Shown here in pieces: positions 15,135-22,302 of a stretch of 34,553 bases of DNA. The first letter of the stretch is position 1. Every line of letters begins with the position of its first letter. Made by a program: the position numbers and the translations under genes. Under the pieces are notes generated by a model, which saw nothing but the letters and a program-made list of their open reading frames with translations, did not search any database and had not been told where the DNA came from. This DNA is from Candidatus Kerfeldbacteria bacterium (GTDB lineage Bacteria > Patescibacteriota > Patescibacteriia > SBBC01). The DNA is taken from the NCBI GenBank assembly GCA_016204585.1, contig JACQKH010000038.1, positions 1-34,553 on the forward strand, given 5' to 3'.

Positions 15135-15192
15135 TTAGCTCGTTAGAAGTTTAGCAGGAAGTGCTTGTGAACGGTTTTGTTTCACCATTGTT

Positions 15193-15471
15193 ATGAAAAA
15201 TTTCAAGGAATTGAGAGTTTGGCAGAAATCCATTAAACTCGTCACGCAAGTTTATGAAATTACCAAGCGATTCCCAGATGATGAGAAGTATGGATTAGTT
15301 ATTCAAATGCGAAGGTCGGCGGTATCGATTCCTTCAAATATCGCTGAAGGTCATATGCGCACGACGAACAAGGACTTCAAACAATTTTTGTCCATAGCTC
15401 GTGGATCATGTGCCGAACTCGAAACACAAGTGGTGATTGCCGCTGAACTTGGATACACCACCGAACTTTAA
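15193..15471 (+). CDS. Four-helix-bundle protein of the 23S rRNA IVS (S23) family
   Basis: 92 aa with the family hallmarks: FKELRVWQKSIKLVTQVYEIT, FPDDEKYGLVIQMRRSAVSIPSNIAEGHMRTTNKDFKQFL and ARGSCAELETQVVIAAELGY. Members form pentameric four-helix bundles and were first found in intervening sequences of 23S rRNA; their role is unknown. Family members are usually around 115-125 aa, so about 25 residues of the last helix are missing here, suggesting C-terminal truncation. It lies between nusB and rnc and is more AT-rich than its neighbours. It is bounded by inverted copies of GCTCGTTAG (15138-15146 and 15482-15490), as if brought in as an insert. Confidence 0.85.
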   Translation: MKNFKELRVWQKSIKLVTQVYEITKRFPDDEKYGLVIQMRRSAVSIPSNIAEGHMRTTNKDFKQFLSIARGSCAELETQVVIAAELGYTTEL

Positions 15472-15507
15472 CCTCAACAAGCTAACGAGCCAACAAGCTC
15501 ATCACAC

Positions 15508-16209
15508 ATGCCCGACCTAACTGTCTACGAACAACTCGAATCGGACCTCGGTTTTAAATTCGCCAACCGCGATCTCCTCATTCAGGCCTTCACCCACCGA
15601 TCGTACTTGAATGAAAACCCCGGTCATCGGATCGGTCACAATGAACGCTTGGAGTTCCTGGGCGACGCGGTGCTCGAGCTGGTCGTGACCGAACATCTAT
15701 ACCACAACTTTCCGAATCCGGAGGGAGAGCTGACAAATCTCCGGGCCAGCCTGGTCAACGCCAAAACTCTCGGCGACATCGCCTTGGCGCTTAATTTCGA
15801 TAACTACCTTTTGCTCTCGCGCGGGGAAGCTAAGGACGCGAACTCCAAGGCCCGCCATTCCATCCTGGCCAACTCGGTGGAAGCACTAATCGGCGCGCTT
15901 TACCTCGATCAAGGACTGACGGCCGCCAAGAAGTTCATCGATTCTCAGGTCCTGACCAAACTGCCGGAAATTCTGGCCAAACAGGCCTACCGAGATCCGA
16001 AGAGCACCTTTCAGGAAATGGCCCAGAAGTACTCGAACATTACGCCGTCGTATAAGGTCTTGGCTGAGTGGGGGCCGGATCATGATAAGCATTTCCGGGT
16101 GGCGGTCAACCTCGAGACCGAGGAAATCGCCGTCGGCGAAGGACCGTCAAAGCAAGAAGCGCAAGTGGCCGCCGCGACCAACGCGCTCCGGGCGAAGGGA
16201 TGGGAATGA
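15508..16209 (+). CDS. rnc: Ribonuclease III
   Basis: 233 aa, standard domain order: catalytic domain 1-150, dsRNA-binding domain about 158-230. Signature HNERLEFLGDAVLELVV gives Glu46, Glu49 and Asp53 (E. coli Glu38, Glu41, Asp45). The second site ILANSVEALIGALYLDQG has Asn122 where E. coli has Asp114 and keeps Glu125 (Glu117). It processes rRNA precursors and other dsRNA. No SD is visible. Its stop TGA abuts a 77-bp inverted-repeat element that separates it from DUF456. A divergent second RNase III occurs at 32526-33236. Confidence 0.95.
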   Translation: MPDLTVYEQLESDLGFKFANRDLLIQAFTHRSYLNENPGHRIGHNERLEFLGDAVLELVVTEHLYHNFPNPEGELTNLRASLVNAKTLGDIALALNFDNYLLLSRGEAKDANSKARHSILANSVEALIGALYLDQGLTAAKKFIDSQVLTKLPEILAKQAYRDPKSTFQEMAQKYSNITPSYKVLAEWGPDHDKHFRVAVNLETEEIAVGEGPSKQEAQVAAATNALRAKGWE

Positions 16210-16210
16210 T

Positions 16211-16287
16211 CCCGTTAGAAAGTCAGCTTTCAACATTGATCAGAATCGGATTCACCTCAATACTTAGTGTGCTATCTTTCTAACGGG
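16211..16287 (+). mobile_element. Miniature inverted-repeat element, copy C
   Basis: The ends CCCGTTAGAAAG (16211-16222) and CTTTCTAACGGG (16276-16287) are perfect inverted repeats. ATGAT flanks both sides (16206-16210, 16288-16292). The left ATGAT contains the rnc stop TGA and the right one the DUF456 start ATG. Removing the element and one ATGAT restores an ATGA overlap of the two genes, which strongly supports a real insertion with 5-bp duplication. The interior differs from copies A and B. Confidence 0.85.
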
Positions 16288-16803
16288 ATGATCACCCTGC
16301 CAAACGTCCCGAGTCTATTAACCTCCACGGTTTTCCTGGCGACTTTTGCGGTGATGCTGGTGGGTCTGATCAGCATCGTTATTCCTTTTCTTCCATCCAT
16401 TCCGGTGATCTGGCTGGGCATTTTCCTTTACGGGGTGGGGACGAACTTTGCCGTGGTTGATGCTAATTTCATGCTTCTGATATCCCTGCTGGCCTTTGCC
16501 ACGGTGTTCTTGGATTACACCACTACGGTCTGGGGCCTGAAGAAGTACCGCGGCTCTTTTTGGGGCATCGTGGGGGCGGCGCTCGGCGGCTTTGTCGGTT
16601 CGATCTGGGGGATCTTCGGCGCATTCGTTATCGGACCGATTTTCGGGTCAATTGTTTTTGAAATGCTGCGGGGACGCGACAACGTCTACGGCGTGGAGAC
16701 TGAAAGATTCACCATTGTCGGATTCATCGGCGGCACGATCGTTAAGTTTTCGGTTGGCGTGGCCATGATCGGCTTGTTTTTGTGGAAGCTCATTTCCGGT
16801 TAG
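16288..16803 (+). CDS. DUF456-family membrane protein
   Basis: 171 aa with about four to five hydrophobic segments and glycine-rich helices (GAALGGFVGSIWGIFGAFVIGPIFGSIVFE). The pattern VGLISIVIPFLPSIPVIWLGIFLYG in the first hairpin is typical of DUF456. The function is unknown. ATG 16288 is created by, or retained in, the right flank of the inverted-repeat element. It is followed by smc 12 nt later. Confidence 0.85.
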   Translation: MITLPNVPSLLTSTVFLATFAVMLVGLISIVIPFLPSIPVIWLGIFLYGVGTNFAVVDANFMLLISLLAFATVFLDYTTTVWGLKKYRGSFWGIVGAALGGFVGSIWGIFGAFVIGPIFGSIVFEMLRGRDNVYGVETERFTIVGFIGGTIVKFSVGVAMIGLFLWKLISG

Positions 16804-16815
16804 GGCGGTCGAACC

Positions 16816-19458
16816 ATGTATCTTGAGAAACTGGAACTTCAGGGATTTAAGTCGTTTCCCTCCAAGACGACGCTCGAATTTCGCCAGGGCATCACCGCCA
16901 TCGTCGGTCCAAATGGTTCGGGAAAATCGAATGTGGCTGACGCCATCCGCTGGGTGCTGGGTGAGCAGTCGCTGAAGCTCATCCGCGGAAAAAGGGCCGA
17001 GGATGTAATTTTTGCCGGCTCTGATCGGAAAACCAAGCTCGGCGCGGCCGAGGTGTCGTTATATTTGAACAATGAGGACGGCCGAGCGCCGATTGATTTT
17101 TCCGAACTGGTGATAACCCGGCGCGTCTACCGCGATGGCAGCGGTGAGTACTTCGTAAATAAGCGGCCAGTTCGACTCCAGGACATAATGATGCTCCTGG
17201 CCAAGTCGAACTTCGGGCAGCGGACATATTCGGTCATCGGACAGGGCATGGTTGATTCCATCCTGGTGACCAGCCCGCCGGAGCGGAAGCATTTTTTTGA
17301 TGAGGCCGCTGGCGTTCGACAGTATCAACTCAAGCGTGAACAGACGGTGACGAAGCTCGATCACACGCGTGAGAATTTGCGGCAGGCTGAGGCGCTCATA
17401 CAAGAAATCGAGCCGCGGCTCCGTTCGCTGACCCGTCAGGTCCGGCGACTTGAACGACGCTCAGAAGTCGAACAGGAGCTGACGCGTCTGCAGACTGCCT
17501 ACTACCGCGGCATACTTCAAGAGCTCCGTCGTCAAATGACGGAGGCCCTAGACCGGCAGCGTCAACTCGAGTCGGAGAGCGAGCTGGAAAATAAGGCGGT
17601 CACCACCCTTAACGCCGAGCTAGCGAAACTCGAGCAGGAACATTCGCGGTCAGAGGCCTTTGCCAGCTTGCAGCGTCAGTTCGAACGGGCGCAGGCCGAT
17701 AAAAGCGTGTTGTTGGCCGAAGATGCGGTGTTGAAGGGCCGGCGCGAAACCGCCTTTAAGGAATACGGTCAAGGCGATGTTGTCTGGTTGGAGAAACAGG
17801 TGGCTTCGCTTAACCACCAGCTCAAGGATTTAAAAGCCGAATCAGCCAATCTCGAGAATGAACAAAAGTCCGCCGCGGCAAAACTCTCCAGTTTAAAATT
17901 GCAACTGAAGGAGCGCCGGCTTCGTCAGGCTGCCCTTGAGGAACAACTCAAGCGGACGGTCGAGCTGACCGCCAGGGACGGCGTAACCACGCCGGCGGTT
18001 CAGTCCGAGTTTAGGGAGTTATTCGTTTTAGAGCAGTCTTTTTTAGAGCAGTTATTAGCCGTTACCTCATTACCGGAGCTCGAGGGATTGAAGAAGCGGG
18101 TTCCGGAGTTACGCGATCGGACCGCTCGTTTTGCCAAGAATCTCGAACGAGCCGGCGTTGGTGACGGACCGGCCAGCGTCATAGAACTTCAGAACAAGCT
18201 TTACGGCGAACTGCGTAATCGCGAAGATCTGCTCCATACCATCGGTGACATTGAGCTGGCGGTGCGCGTTCACATCGAGAAGCAATCATTGCTTAAGAGC
18301 ACCAGCGATCGTCTTCGTGAAGAGGATGAACGTTTGGAACGCGAGCTTACTCGCGCTCGGGCCGCCACCAAGAAGGACATGGACGCCACGCTACGCGATC
18401 AGTCCGAAGCGCTGGCCAAGAAAATCGCGGCGGTTGATGAACAGCTGGCGACCATCACCTCAGCCATCCAAAATTTTAACGCCAGCGAATCGGCCAAGCG
18501 CGACGAGCTCTTTCGCATCCAACGCGAGCTGCGAACCGCCCAAGACCGACTCAACCAGACCACCACGAAGCTTAACGAAGTCCGGATTGAGGTCGCCCGC
18601 CTGGAGACTCGCCTTCAAGACGTTGAGCGGGAAATTCGAGACGAGGTCAACGCCAACGCGCTATCAGACATTTTTACCAGTCAAGAATCGTCATCGCCGC
18701 CACCAGAACTGGCGGACGAGATCGCGCGCCTTAAGCATCAACTGTCACTCATCGGCGGAATCGACGTAGCCGTGGAGAAAGAATATCACGTCACTCACGA
18801 ACGTTATACCTTTTTGAAGACGCAGTACGATGACTTGATAAAAGCCAGCGAGCAGCTCGAGCAGGGCATTGCCGAACTTGACAAAACCATCAAGGAGCGA
18901 TTCGACGAGGCCTTCAAGAAGATCAGCGACGAATTCACTAAGTTCTTCCGGATTTTGTTCCGCGGCGGTAATGCAAAATTGCTGTTGGTGAAAGAAATTG
19001 TGCCTGAAGAAATCGTTGATGAAGACGAAGAGGGCGGTGAAAATAAGAAAACAGTTGAGGTCGCCGGTCCCGCCGGTGAGAAAGTGATCACTGGCATAGA
19101 GATTCAAGCCACGCCGCCGGGAAAGCGCTTGAAAGGAATTGCCATGCTCTCCGGCGGTGAGCGGGCGTTGACGTCGATCGCCCTGATTTGCGCGATTATT
19201 TCCAATAATCCCATGCCGTTTGTAGTGCTGGATGAAGTGGACGCCGCCCTCGATGAAGCTAACTCGCAGCGCTTCGCCGCCATCCTCGATCAACTCGCGC
19301 ACAAAACGCAGTTCGTGATGATTACGCACAACCGCGCCACCATGGAGAAAGCCAACATCCTCTACGGCGTGACCATGGGTGATGACGGCGCGTCGAAGTT
19401 GCTGTCGGTGAAACTGGAAGAAGCGGAGCACGTCATCAAGAAGTTCGGAAATCGCTAG
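16816..19458 (+). CDS. smc: SMC chromosome-segregation ATPase, short form
   Basis: 880 aa against about 1,150-1,200 for typical bacterial SMC. The N-head has Walker A GPNGSGKS (31-38) with FKSFPSKTTLEF before it. The C-head has the ABC signature LSGGERALTS near 778 and Walker B PFVVLDEVDAALDEAN near 800. Coiled coils run at about 165-380 and 480-690. The middle (about 385-480) is helical and shows no recognisable glycine-rich SMC hinge, so the dimerising apex is reduced or different. SMC organises and segregates the chromosome with ScpA/ScpB, which are not in the window. It starts 12 nt after the DUF456 stop, so it is probably co-transcribed. Confidence 0.93.
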   Translation: MYLEKLELQGFKSFPSKTTLEFRQGITAIVGPNGSGKSNVADAIRWVLGEQSLKLIRGKRAEDVIFAGSDRKTKLGAAEVSLYLNNEDGRAPIDFSELVITRRVYRDGSGEYFVNKRPVRLQDIMMLLAKSNFGQRTYSVIGQGMVDSILVTSPPERKHFFDEAAGVRQYQLKREQTVTKLDHTRENLRQAEALIQEIEPRLRSLTRQVRRLERRSEVEQELTRLQTAYYRGILQELRRQMTEALDRQRQLESESELENKAVTTLNAELAKLEQEHSRSEAFASLQRQFERAQADKSVLLAEDAVLKGRRETAFKEYGQGDVVWLEKQVASLNHQLKDLKAESANLENEQKSAAAKLSSLKLQLKERRLRQAALEEQLKRTVELTARDGVTTPAVQSEFRELFVLEQSFLEQLLAVTSLPELEGLKKRVPELRDRTARFAKNLERAGVGDGPASVIELQNKLYGELRNREDLLHTIGDIELAVRVHIEKQSLLKSTSDRLREEDERLERELTRARAATKKDMDATLRDQSEALAKKIAAVDEQLATITSAIQNFNASESAKRDELFRIQRELRTAQDRLNQTTTKLNEVRIEVARLETRLQDVEREIRDEVNANALSDIFTSQESSSPPPELADEIARLKHQLSLIGGIDVAVEKEYHVTHERYTFLKTQYDDLIKASEQLEQGIAELDKTIKERFDEAFKKISDEFTKFFRILFRGGNAKLLLVKEIVPEEIVDEDEEGGENKKTVEVAGPAGEKVITGIEIQATPPGKRLKGIAMLSGGERALTSIALICAIISNNPMPFVVLDEVDAALDEANSQRFAAILDQLAHKTQFVMITHNRATMEKANILYGVTMGDDGASKLLSVKLEEAEHVIKKFGNR

Positions 19459-19459
19459 C

Positions 19460-20227
19460 GTGTCAAATCAACTGAGACTCAAAACACTTCTCGTTGGAGG
19501 CGCGGGATTATTGTTCGTTTCATTGTCCGCCCCATTTCCAGCAAACGCCGCAAACGCTTCTTTTCCTCGCGGCCTGGTGGCCATCAACTTCGACGACGGC
19601 AAGCGAAACATCTATACCAACGCCATCCCGATCCTCAATCGCGCCGGTTTGAAAAGTACCTTCTACATTGTAACGAATTACGCTGACGGGACGCATCAGC
19701 CGAACATGCGGTGGCCGGAAATTATGGCAGTTCACCGCCAAGGCCATGAGATCGGCGCGCACACGCGAACGCATCGTAATCTCAAGAAGCTCAATCAGGA
19801 ACAGCGCATCGCCGAAATCCGCGGTTCGCGGAAAGACCTCGAGCGTCATGATATCACCAATGTCCAAACCTTCGCTTATCCCTATGGAATTTATACTGGC
19901 CGACTCATGAAACTCGTTCGGGAAGAGGGATTTTCCGGCGCCCGCGTTGCTGACGGCCAGGTGAATTCCAAAACAACCCATCCGTACGCCCTCCATTCCT
20001 TTTCCATTACTCGTAAAATGAGCTTGAAAGAAATTACCGGTGTGATCAATAAGGCAGTACGTCAAAAGAAATGGCTCATCCTCACCATCCACGACGTGAC
20101 GGCCAAGCCGAAGTTGTACGGGACAACGCCAAAGATATTTCGCGGAATCGTGGCGCACTTGAAGAAAAACAACATTAGGGTGGTAACGAATGCGGAAGGG
20201 GTGGAGATTATGCGTGCGACGCAATGA
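19460..20227 (+). CDS. Secreted polysaccharide deacetylase (NodB domain)
   Basis: 255 aa. An N-terminal signal peptide (hydrophobic 9-24, ANA/AN-type cleavage near 30) is followed by a NodB homology domain. Motif 1 is INFDDG (catalytic and metal Asp), motif 2 HEIGAHTRTH (two zinc His), and motif 3 AYPYG. It likely removes N- or O-acetyl groups from cell-envelope glycans outside the membrane. The start is GTG 19460, two bases after the smc stop, so it is in the smc transcript. The family usually also has a late Leu-His motif; TIHDV at about 212-216 may supply it. Confidence 0.88.
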   Translation: MSNQLRLKTLLVGGAGLLFVSLSAPFPANAANASFPRGLVAINFDDGKRNIYTNAIPILNRAGLKSTFYIVTNYADGTHQPNMRWPEIMAVHRQGHEIGAHTRTHRNLKKLNQEQRIAEIRGSRKDLERHDITNVQTFAYPYGIYTGRLMKLVREEGFSGARVADGQVNSKTTHPYALHSFSITRKMSLKEITGVINKAVRQKKWLILTIHDVTAKPKLYGTTPKIFRGIVAHLKKNNIRVVTNAEGVEIMRATQ

Positions 20228-20316
20228 AGGGGCTACAGGCCGGGTGAGGCGATGGAGAGTAAACGGGATGAAACAACGAAGATTTACATGATGCGAATCT
20301 ACAAATAGAAACGAAT

Positions 20317-20372
20317 CCACGAATATTGACATGATACGAAAAGACGAATTCGTTGATTCGTATTATTCGTGG
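20317..20372 (+). repeat. Palindromic repeat upstream of the GxxExxY gene
   Basis: CCACGAATA (20317-20325) and TATTCGTGG (20364-20372) are the outer arms, and ATACGAA/TTCGTAT form an inner pair around GAATTC. Related ACGAATC/GATTCGT words continue from about 20276 and reappear inverted after the gene (20872-20902). Confidence 0.6.
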
Positions 20373-20396
20373 TTTCGCGGGAATTCCACCGCCCTG

Positions 20397-20425
20397 TTGA
20401 CAAAAGAAGTGTAGTGCTATATACG
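20397..20425 (+). promoter_or_regulatory. Promoter of the GxxExxY gene
   Basis: -35 TTGACA (20397-20402), 17-bp spacer, -10 TATACG (20420-20425). Predicted +1 is near 20432. Confidence 0.6.
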
Positions 20426-20463
20426 AGATATAGGTGGCAATGATTAACGCCGCCGGATTTATT

Positions 20464-20862
20464 ATGGAAACATCAAGAACTCTTAGAAAGGATATATTTG
20501 AAAAGGAATTATCATATCAATTGGTTGGTATTTTCTTTAGCGTGCAAGAACAATTGGGAAGATATTGCCGGGAGATTCAATACTGTGATGCGATTGAACA
20601 AGAATTGAAAATACGAAAATTTCATTATCAACGAGAATATTCCTTTCCCGTTGCCGGTAGATTATCGAATCGAGTTGACTTTCTCATTCCCGGTCGTGTG
20701 ATTATCGACGTCAAGGCCAAACCATTCGTCGAACGGGAGGATTACGACCAGATGCGCAGGTATCTTCAGAGTGCGAATATCAGACTTGGAATGATTGTCA
20801 ATTTCCGAAATAAATTTCTTCTACCAAAACGGGTTCTAAACCCTGCTTACGAACCACATTAG
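20464..20862 (+). CDS. GxxExxY-family protein
   Basis: 132 aa from ATG 20464; ATG 20440 in the same frame would add eight residues and lies about 8 nt after the predicted +1. The pattern ELSYQLVGIFFSVQEQLGRYCREIQYCDAIEQEL, then VDFLIPGRVIIDVKAKPF and MRRYLQSANIRLGMIVNFR, matches the GxxExxY family common in Patescibacteria. The order D...D-x-K suggests a PDDEXK-type nuclease fold. Its biological role is not established. It is flanked on both sides by inverted ACGAATC-type repeats and is AT-rich relative to its neighbours, so it is a likely mobile or transferred gene. Confidence 0.85.
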   Translation: METSRTLRKDIFEKELSYQLVGIFFSVQEQLGRYCREIQYCDAIEQELKIRKFHYQREYSFPVAGRLSNRVDFLIPGRVIIDVKAKPFVEREDYDQMRRYLQSANIRLGMIVNFRNKFLLPKRVLNPAYEPH

Positions 20863-20979
20863 CGCTATTCGCATAATTCGCATCTTTCGTAGATTCGTAC
20901 TATACCTGTTGACGTTGAGATAGGAAAAATGGTAAAGAGCGGTCAGGAGCAGTTCGCTGAAAACTGAATAGTTTCCGTG

Positions 20980-21020
20980 TCAGCCCGCACCGCACTGGGT
21001 GTGGGGCAGGCCGGGAGAGA
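20980..21020 (+). other. Folded intergenic motif, copy a (divergent)
   Basis: TCAG followed by CCCGCAC, paired with GTGTGGG, then GGCAGGCCGGGA. It shares the TCAGCCC start, inner hairpin and GGCARGC tail with the other copies but lacks the closing GCTGA arm. It is followed by an SD (TTGGAGGATCACC) and ATG 21037. Confidence 0.5.
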
Positions 21021-21036
21021 TAGTTGGAGGATCACC

Positions 21037-21219
21037 ATGAGCATCTACGATGCCTACCTGCCTCGTGACCCAGAGGAACAGAGGCAGTTTCTCGAGGCGC
21101 TCCGGATGTTGGTGAATCACTCGCCCAGCGAGGCGGTCGCAGATATTTTTCGCTCAGCCTACGGCGGGGCGAAAATCTGGCAGGTCATTCCAGGAGATAC
21201 ATCCGCCTCAGCCCCGTAA
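21037..21219 (+). CDS. Hypothetical protein, accessory cluster 2 (60 aa)
   Basis: 60 aa, MSIYDAYLPRDPEEQRQFLEALRMLV, helical and acidic at the start, not recognised. SD TTGGAGG lies about 8 nt before ATG 21037, which decides the start; an earlier in-frame GTG would begin inside the upstream hairpin. Its stop TAA (21217-21219) lies within the next folded motif, so gene end and motif overlap. Confidence 0.65.
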   Translation: MSIYDAYLPRDPEEQRQFLEALRMLVNHSPSEAVADIFRSAYGGAKIWQVIPGDTSASAP

Positions 21220-21256
21220 AATCGCAGAAGCGATCACGGGGCAAGCTGGAAGCTGA
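21208..21256 (+). other. Folded intergenic motif, copy b
   Basis: Outer stem TCAGC/GCTGA (21208-21212, 21252-21256), second stem CCCCGT/ACGGGG (21212-21217, 21236-21241), inner hairpin ATCGC-AGAA-GCGAT (21221-21234) and an asymmetric CAAGCTGGA bulge. It is followed by AAAGGAG and ATG 21281. Confidence 0.75.
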
Positions 21257-21280
21257 ATCTTTCAACCAAAGGAGTTCACG

Positions 21281-21439
21281 ATGAATCCTGAAGAGGTCGC
21301 CTTGTGGCTGATCGTCGTCGGCGCAACAATGATCACTGCCGTCCTAACACTGTTGTGGCGTCGCAAGCGCGGTCCGTGGTTTCTCTTTCCACCGGCATGG
21401 CTGATCGTGATCGGAGCTGCACTGGCTCTTCAGGGCTGA
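21281..21439 (+). CDS. Small two-TM protein, accessory cluster 2 (52 aa)
   Basis: 52 aa with two hydrophobic helices (about 7-25 and 37-51) joined by a basic loop WRRKRGPW, giving an N-out/C-out hairpin by the positive-inside rule. SD AAAGGAG is 8 nt upstream. It has the size and shape of a small membrane toxin or holin, but nothing specific supports that. Folded motif b precedes it. Confidence 0.65.
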   Translation: MNPEEVALWLIVVGATMITAVLTLLWRRKRGPWFLFPPAWLIVIGAALALQG

Positions 21440-21487
21440 GAAGTTCCGCGTCAGCTATAAGCCGATGTAAGTACATTCGGAGGATAC

Positions 21488-21706
21488 ATGAGAAAGAATC
21501 GTCCTTCGACGCACTCGGTCGGTGATGACGTTACGTTCTTGGAAAGGCGTTACCGTCCTGGCGGTCGGGTCAGACGTCGATGCGGCGCAGTCGGAGAGAT
21601 CATCACGATTGACGCCCGTACCGTTAACGTCTACGTGATCGAGGCCGGGGTCCGAACCGATCGACGGGAGACGTGGAACCTTGGAGACGTTACCTTGATC
21701 ACCTAG
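21488..21706 (+). CDS. Small basic beta-rich protein, accessory cluster 2 (72 aa)
   Basis: 72 aa. GDDVTFLERRYRPGGRVRRR, GAVGEIITIDARTVNVYVIEAG and ETWNLGDVTLIT suggest a small SH3/KOW-like barrel; no family is recognised. SD CGGAGG lies 6 nt before ATG 21488. The SD is partly inside a local stem (CCGATGTA...TACATTCGG, 21462-21480), which might limit ribosome access. Confidence 0.65.
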   Translation: MRKNRPSTHSVGDDVTFLERRYRPGGRVRRRCGAVGEIITIDARTVNVYVIEAGVRTDRRETWNLGDVTLIT

Positions 21707-21743
21707 TTGTGTACCCTGGCGAATCAAGGACATTGAGTCCGTA

Positions 21744-21788
21744 CCAGCCCCCGCATTGCGTTTGAGTGCGGGATAGGCTGGAAGTTGA
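21744..21788 (+). other. Folded intergenic motif, copy d
   Basis: CCAGCC/GGCTGG outer stem (21744-21749, 21776-21781) and CCCGCA/TGCGGG inner stem (21750-21755, 21767-21772), ending GGAAGTTGAC. It has the same architecture as copies b, e and f with compensated sequence changes. Confidence 0.65.
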
Positions 21789-21802
21789 CAAGGGGGGTTA
21801 GC

Positions 21803-21970
21803 ATGTCGAAGCGAAAGTCACGGAAGCGACCGTCGAAGGCTGCGAAAAGACCGTTGAGGTCCATGCGAGGAACTGGCCTCGCGCGTTACATCGAGGTGAA
21901 GCGGCTCGTTCGGCAGATCCCGCCTGAAGTCGTCAAGCAGATCATCCAGGAGGAATTAGATCGAATCTGA
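21803..21970 (+). CDS. Basic hypothetical protein, accessory cluster 2 (55 aa)
   Basis: 55 aa. A Lys/Arg-rich N-terminus (MSKRKSRKRPSKAAKRPLR) is followed by a helical IPPEVVKQIIQEELDRI tail. The composition suggests nucleic-acid binding. A G-rich SD-like run (AAGGGGGG) lies about 7 nt before ATG 21803; an in-frame TTG at 21785 is disfavoured. The RxIP/RPEVV tail resembles RQIPPEVV / SRPEVVERIARA in the 82-aa gene at 22894, a hint of shared ancestry. Confidence 0.65.
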   Translation: MSKRKSRKRPSKAAKRPLRSMRGTGLARYIEVKRLVRQIPPEVVKQIIQEELDRI

Positions 21971-21982
21971 AGCGAATCCACA

Positions 21983-22031
21983 TCAGCCCCGTAGAATCGC
22001 AGGAGCGAACACGGGGCAGGCCGGAAGCTGA
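21983..22031 (+). other. Folded intergenic motif, copy e
   Basis: TCAGC/GCTGA (21983-21987, 22027-22031), CCCCGT/ACGGGG (21987-21992, 22011-22016), hairpin TCGC-AGGA-GCGA (21997-22008). It matches copy b at most positions across 49 nt. The hairpin loop and the GGCAGGCCGGA bulge vary. Confidence 0.75.
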
Positions 22032-22065
22032 CACACCTACAAGTTTTCGAAGGAGGAGTCGGAAG

Positions 22066-22239
22066 ATGGGAAAGCAGCCACTGCAAGACGCGCTTCGGGA
22101 GTGCGTATGAAAAGAAGTTAAAGCGTACTTCAGGGAGCCGGACGTGTGGATGCAACGGTACCTTCGCTACGCGCTGCAACGCCTTGTGCGTGAAGGCAAG
22201 TTGAAGTTGCCGAGAACGCGGGCTCGGCAGAAGAAGTAA
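22066..22239 (+). CDS. Small basic ORF interrupted by in-frame TGA
   Basis: A 58-codon frame from ATG 22066 to TAA 22237-22239, with a strong AAGGAGGAG SD just upstream and one internal TGA at codon 15 (22108-22110). The reading is MGKQPLQDALRECV, stop, then KEVKAYFREPDVWMQRYLRYALQRLVREGKL and a basic end. The part after the TGA has normal, well-formed coding character. It could be a pseudogene, a sequencing or real point mutation (e.g. TGG or CGA to TGA), or a readthrough case. It sits between folded motifs e and f like its intact neighbours. Confidence 0.5.
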
Positions 22240-22243
22240 CCGA

Positions 22244-22288
22244 GTCAGCCCCGTACCAGGTTGGGTGCGGGGCAAGCTGGAGGCTGAC
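22244..22288 (+). other. Folded intergenic motif, copy f
   Basis: The best-paired copy: GTCAGCC/GGCTGAC (22244-22250, 22282-22288) and CCCCGTACC/GGTGCGGGG (22249-22257, 22264-22272), with the conserved CAAGCTGGA bulge. It is followed directly by AAAGGAGGTG and ATG 22303. Confidence 0.8.
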
Positions 22289-22302
22289 AAAGGAGGTGTG
22301 TA

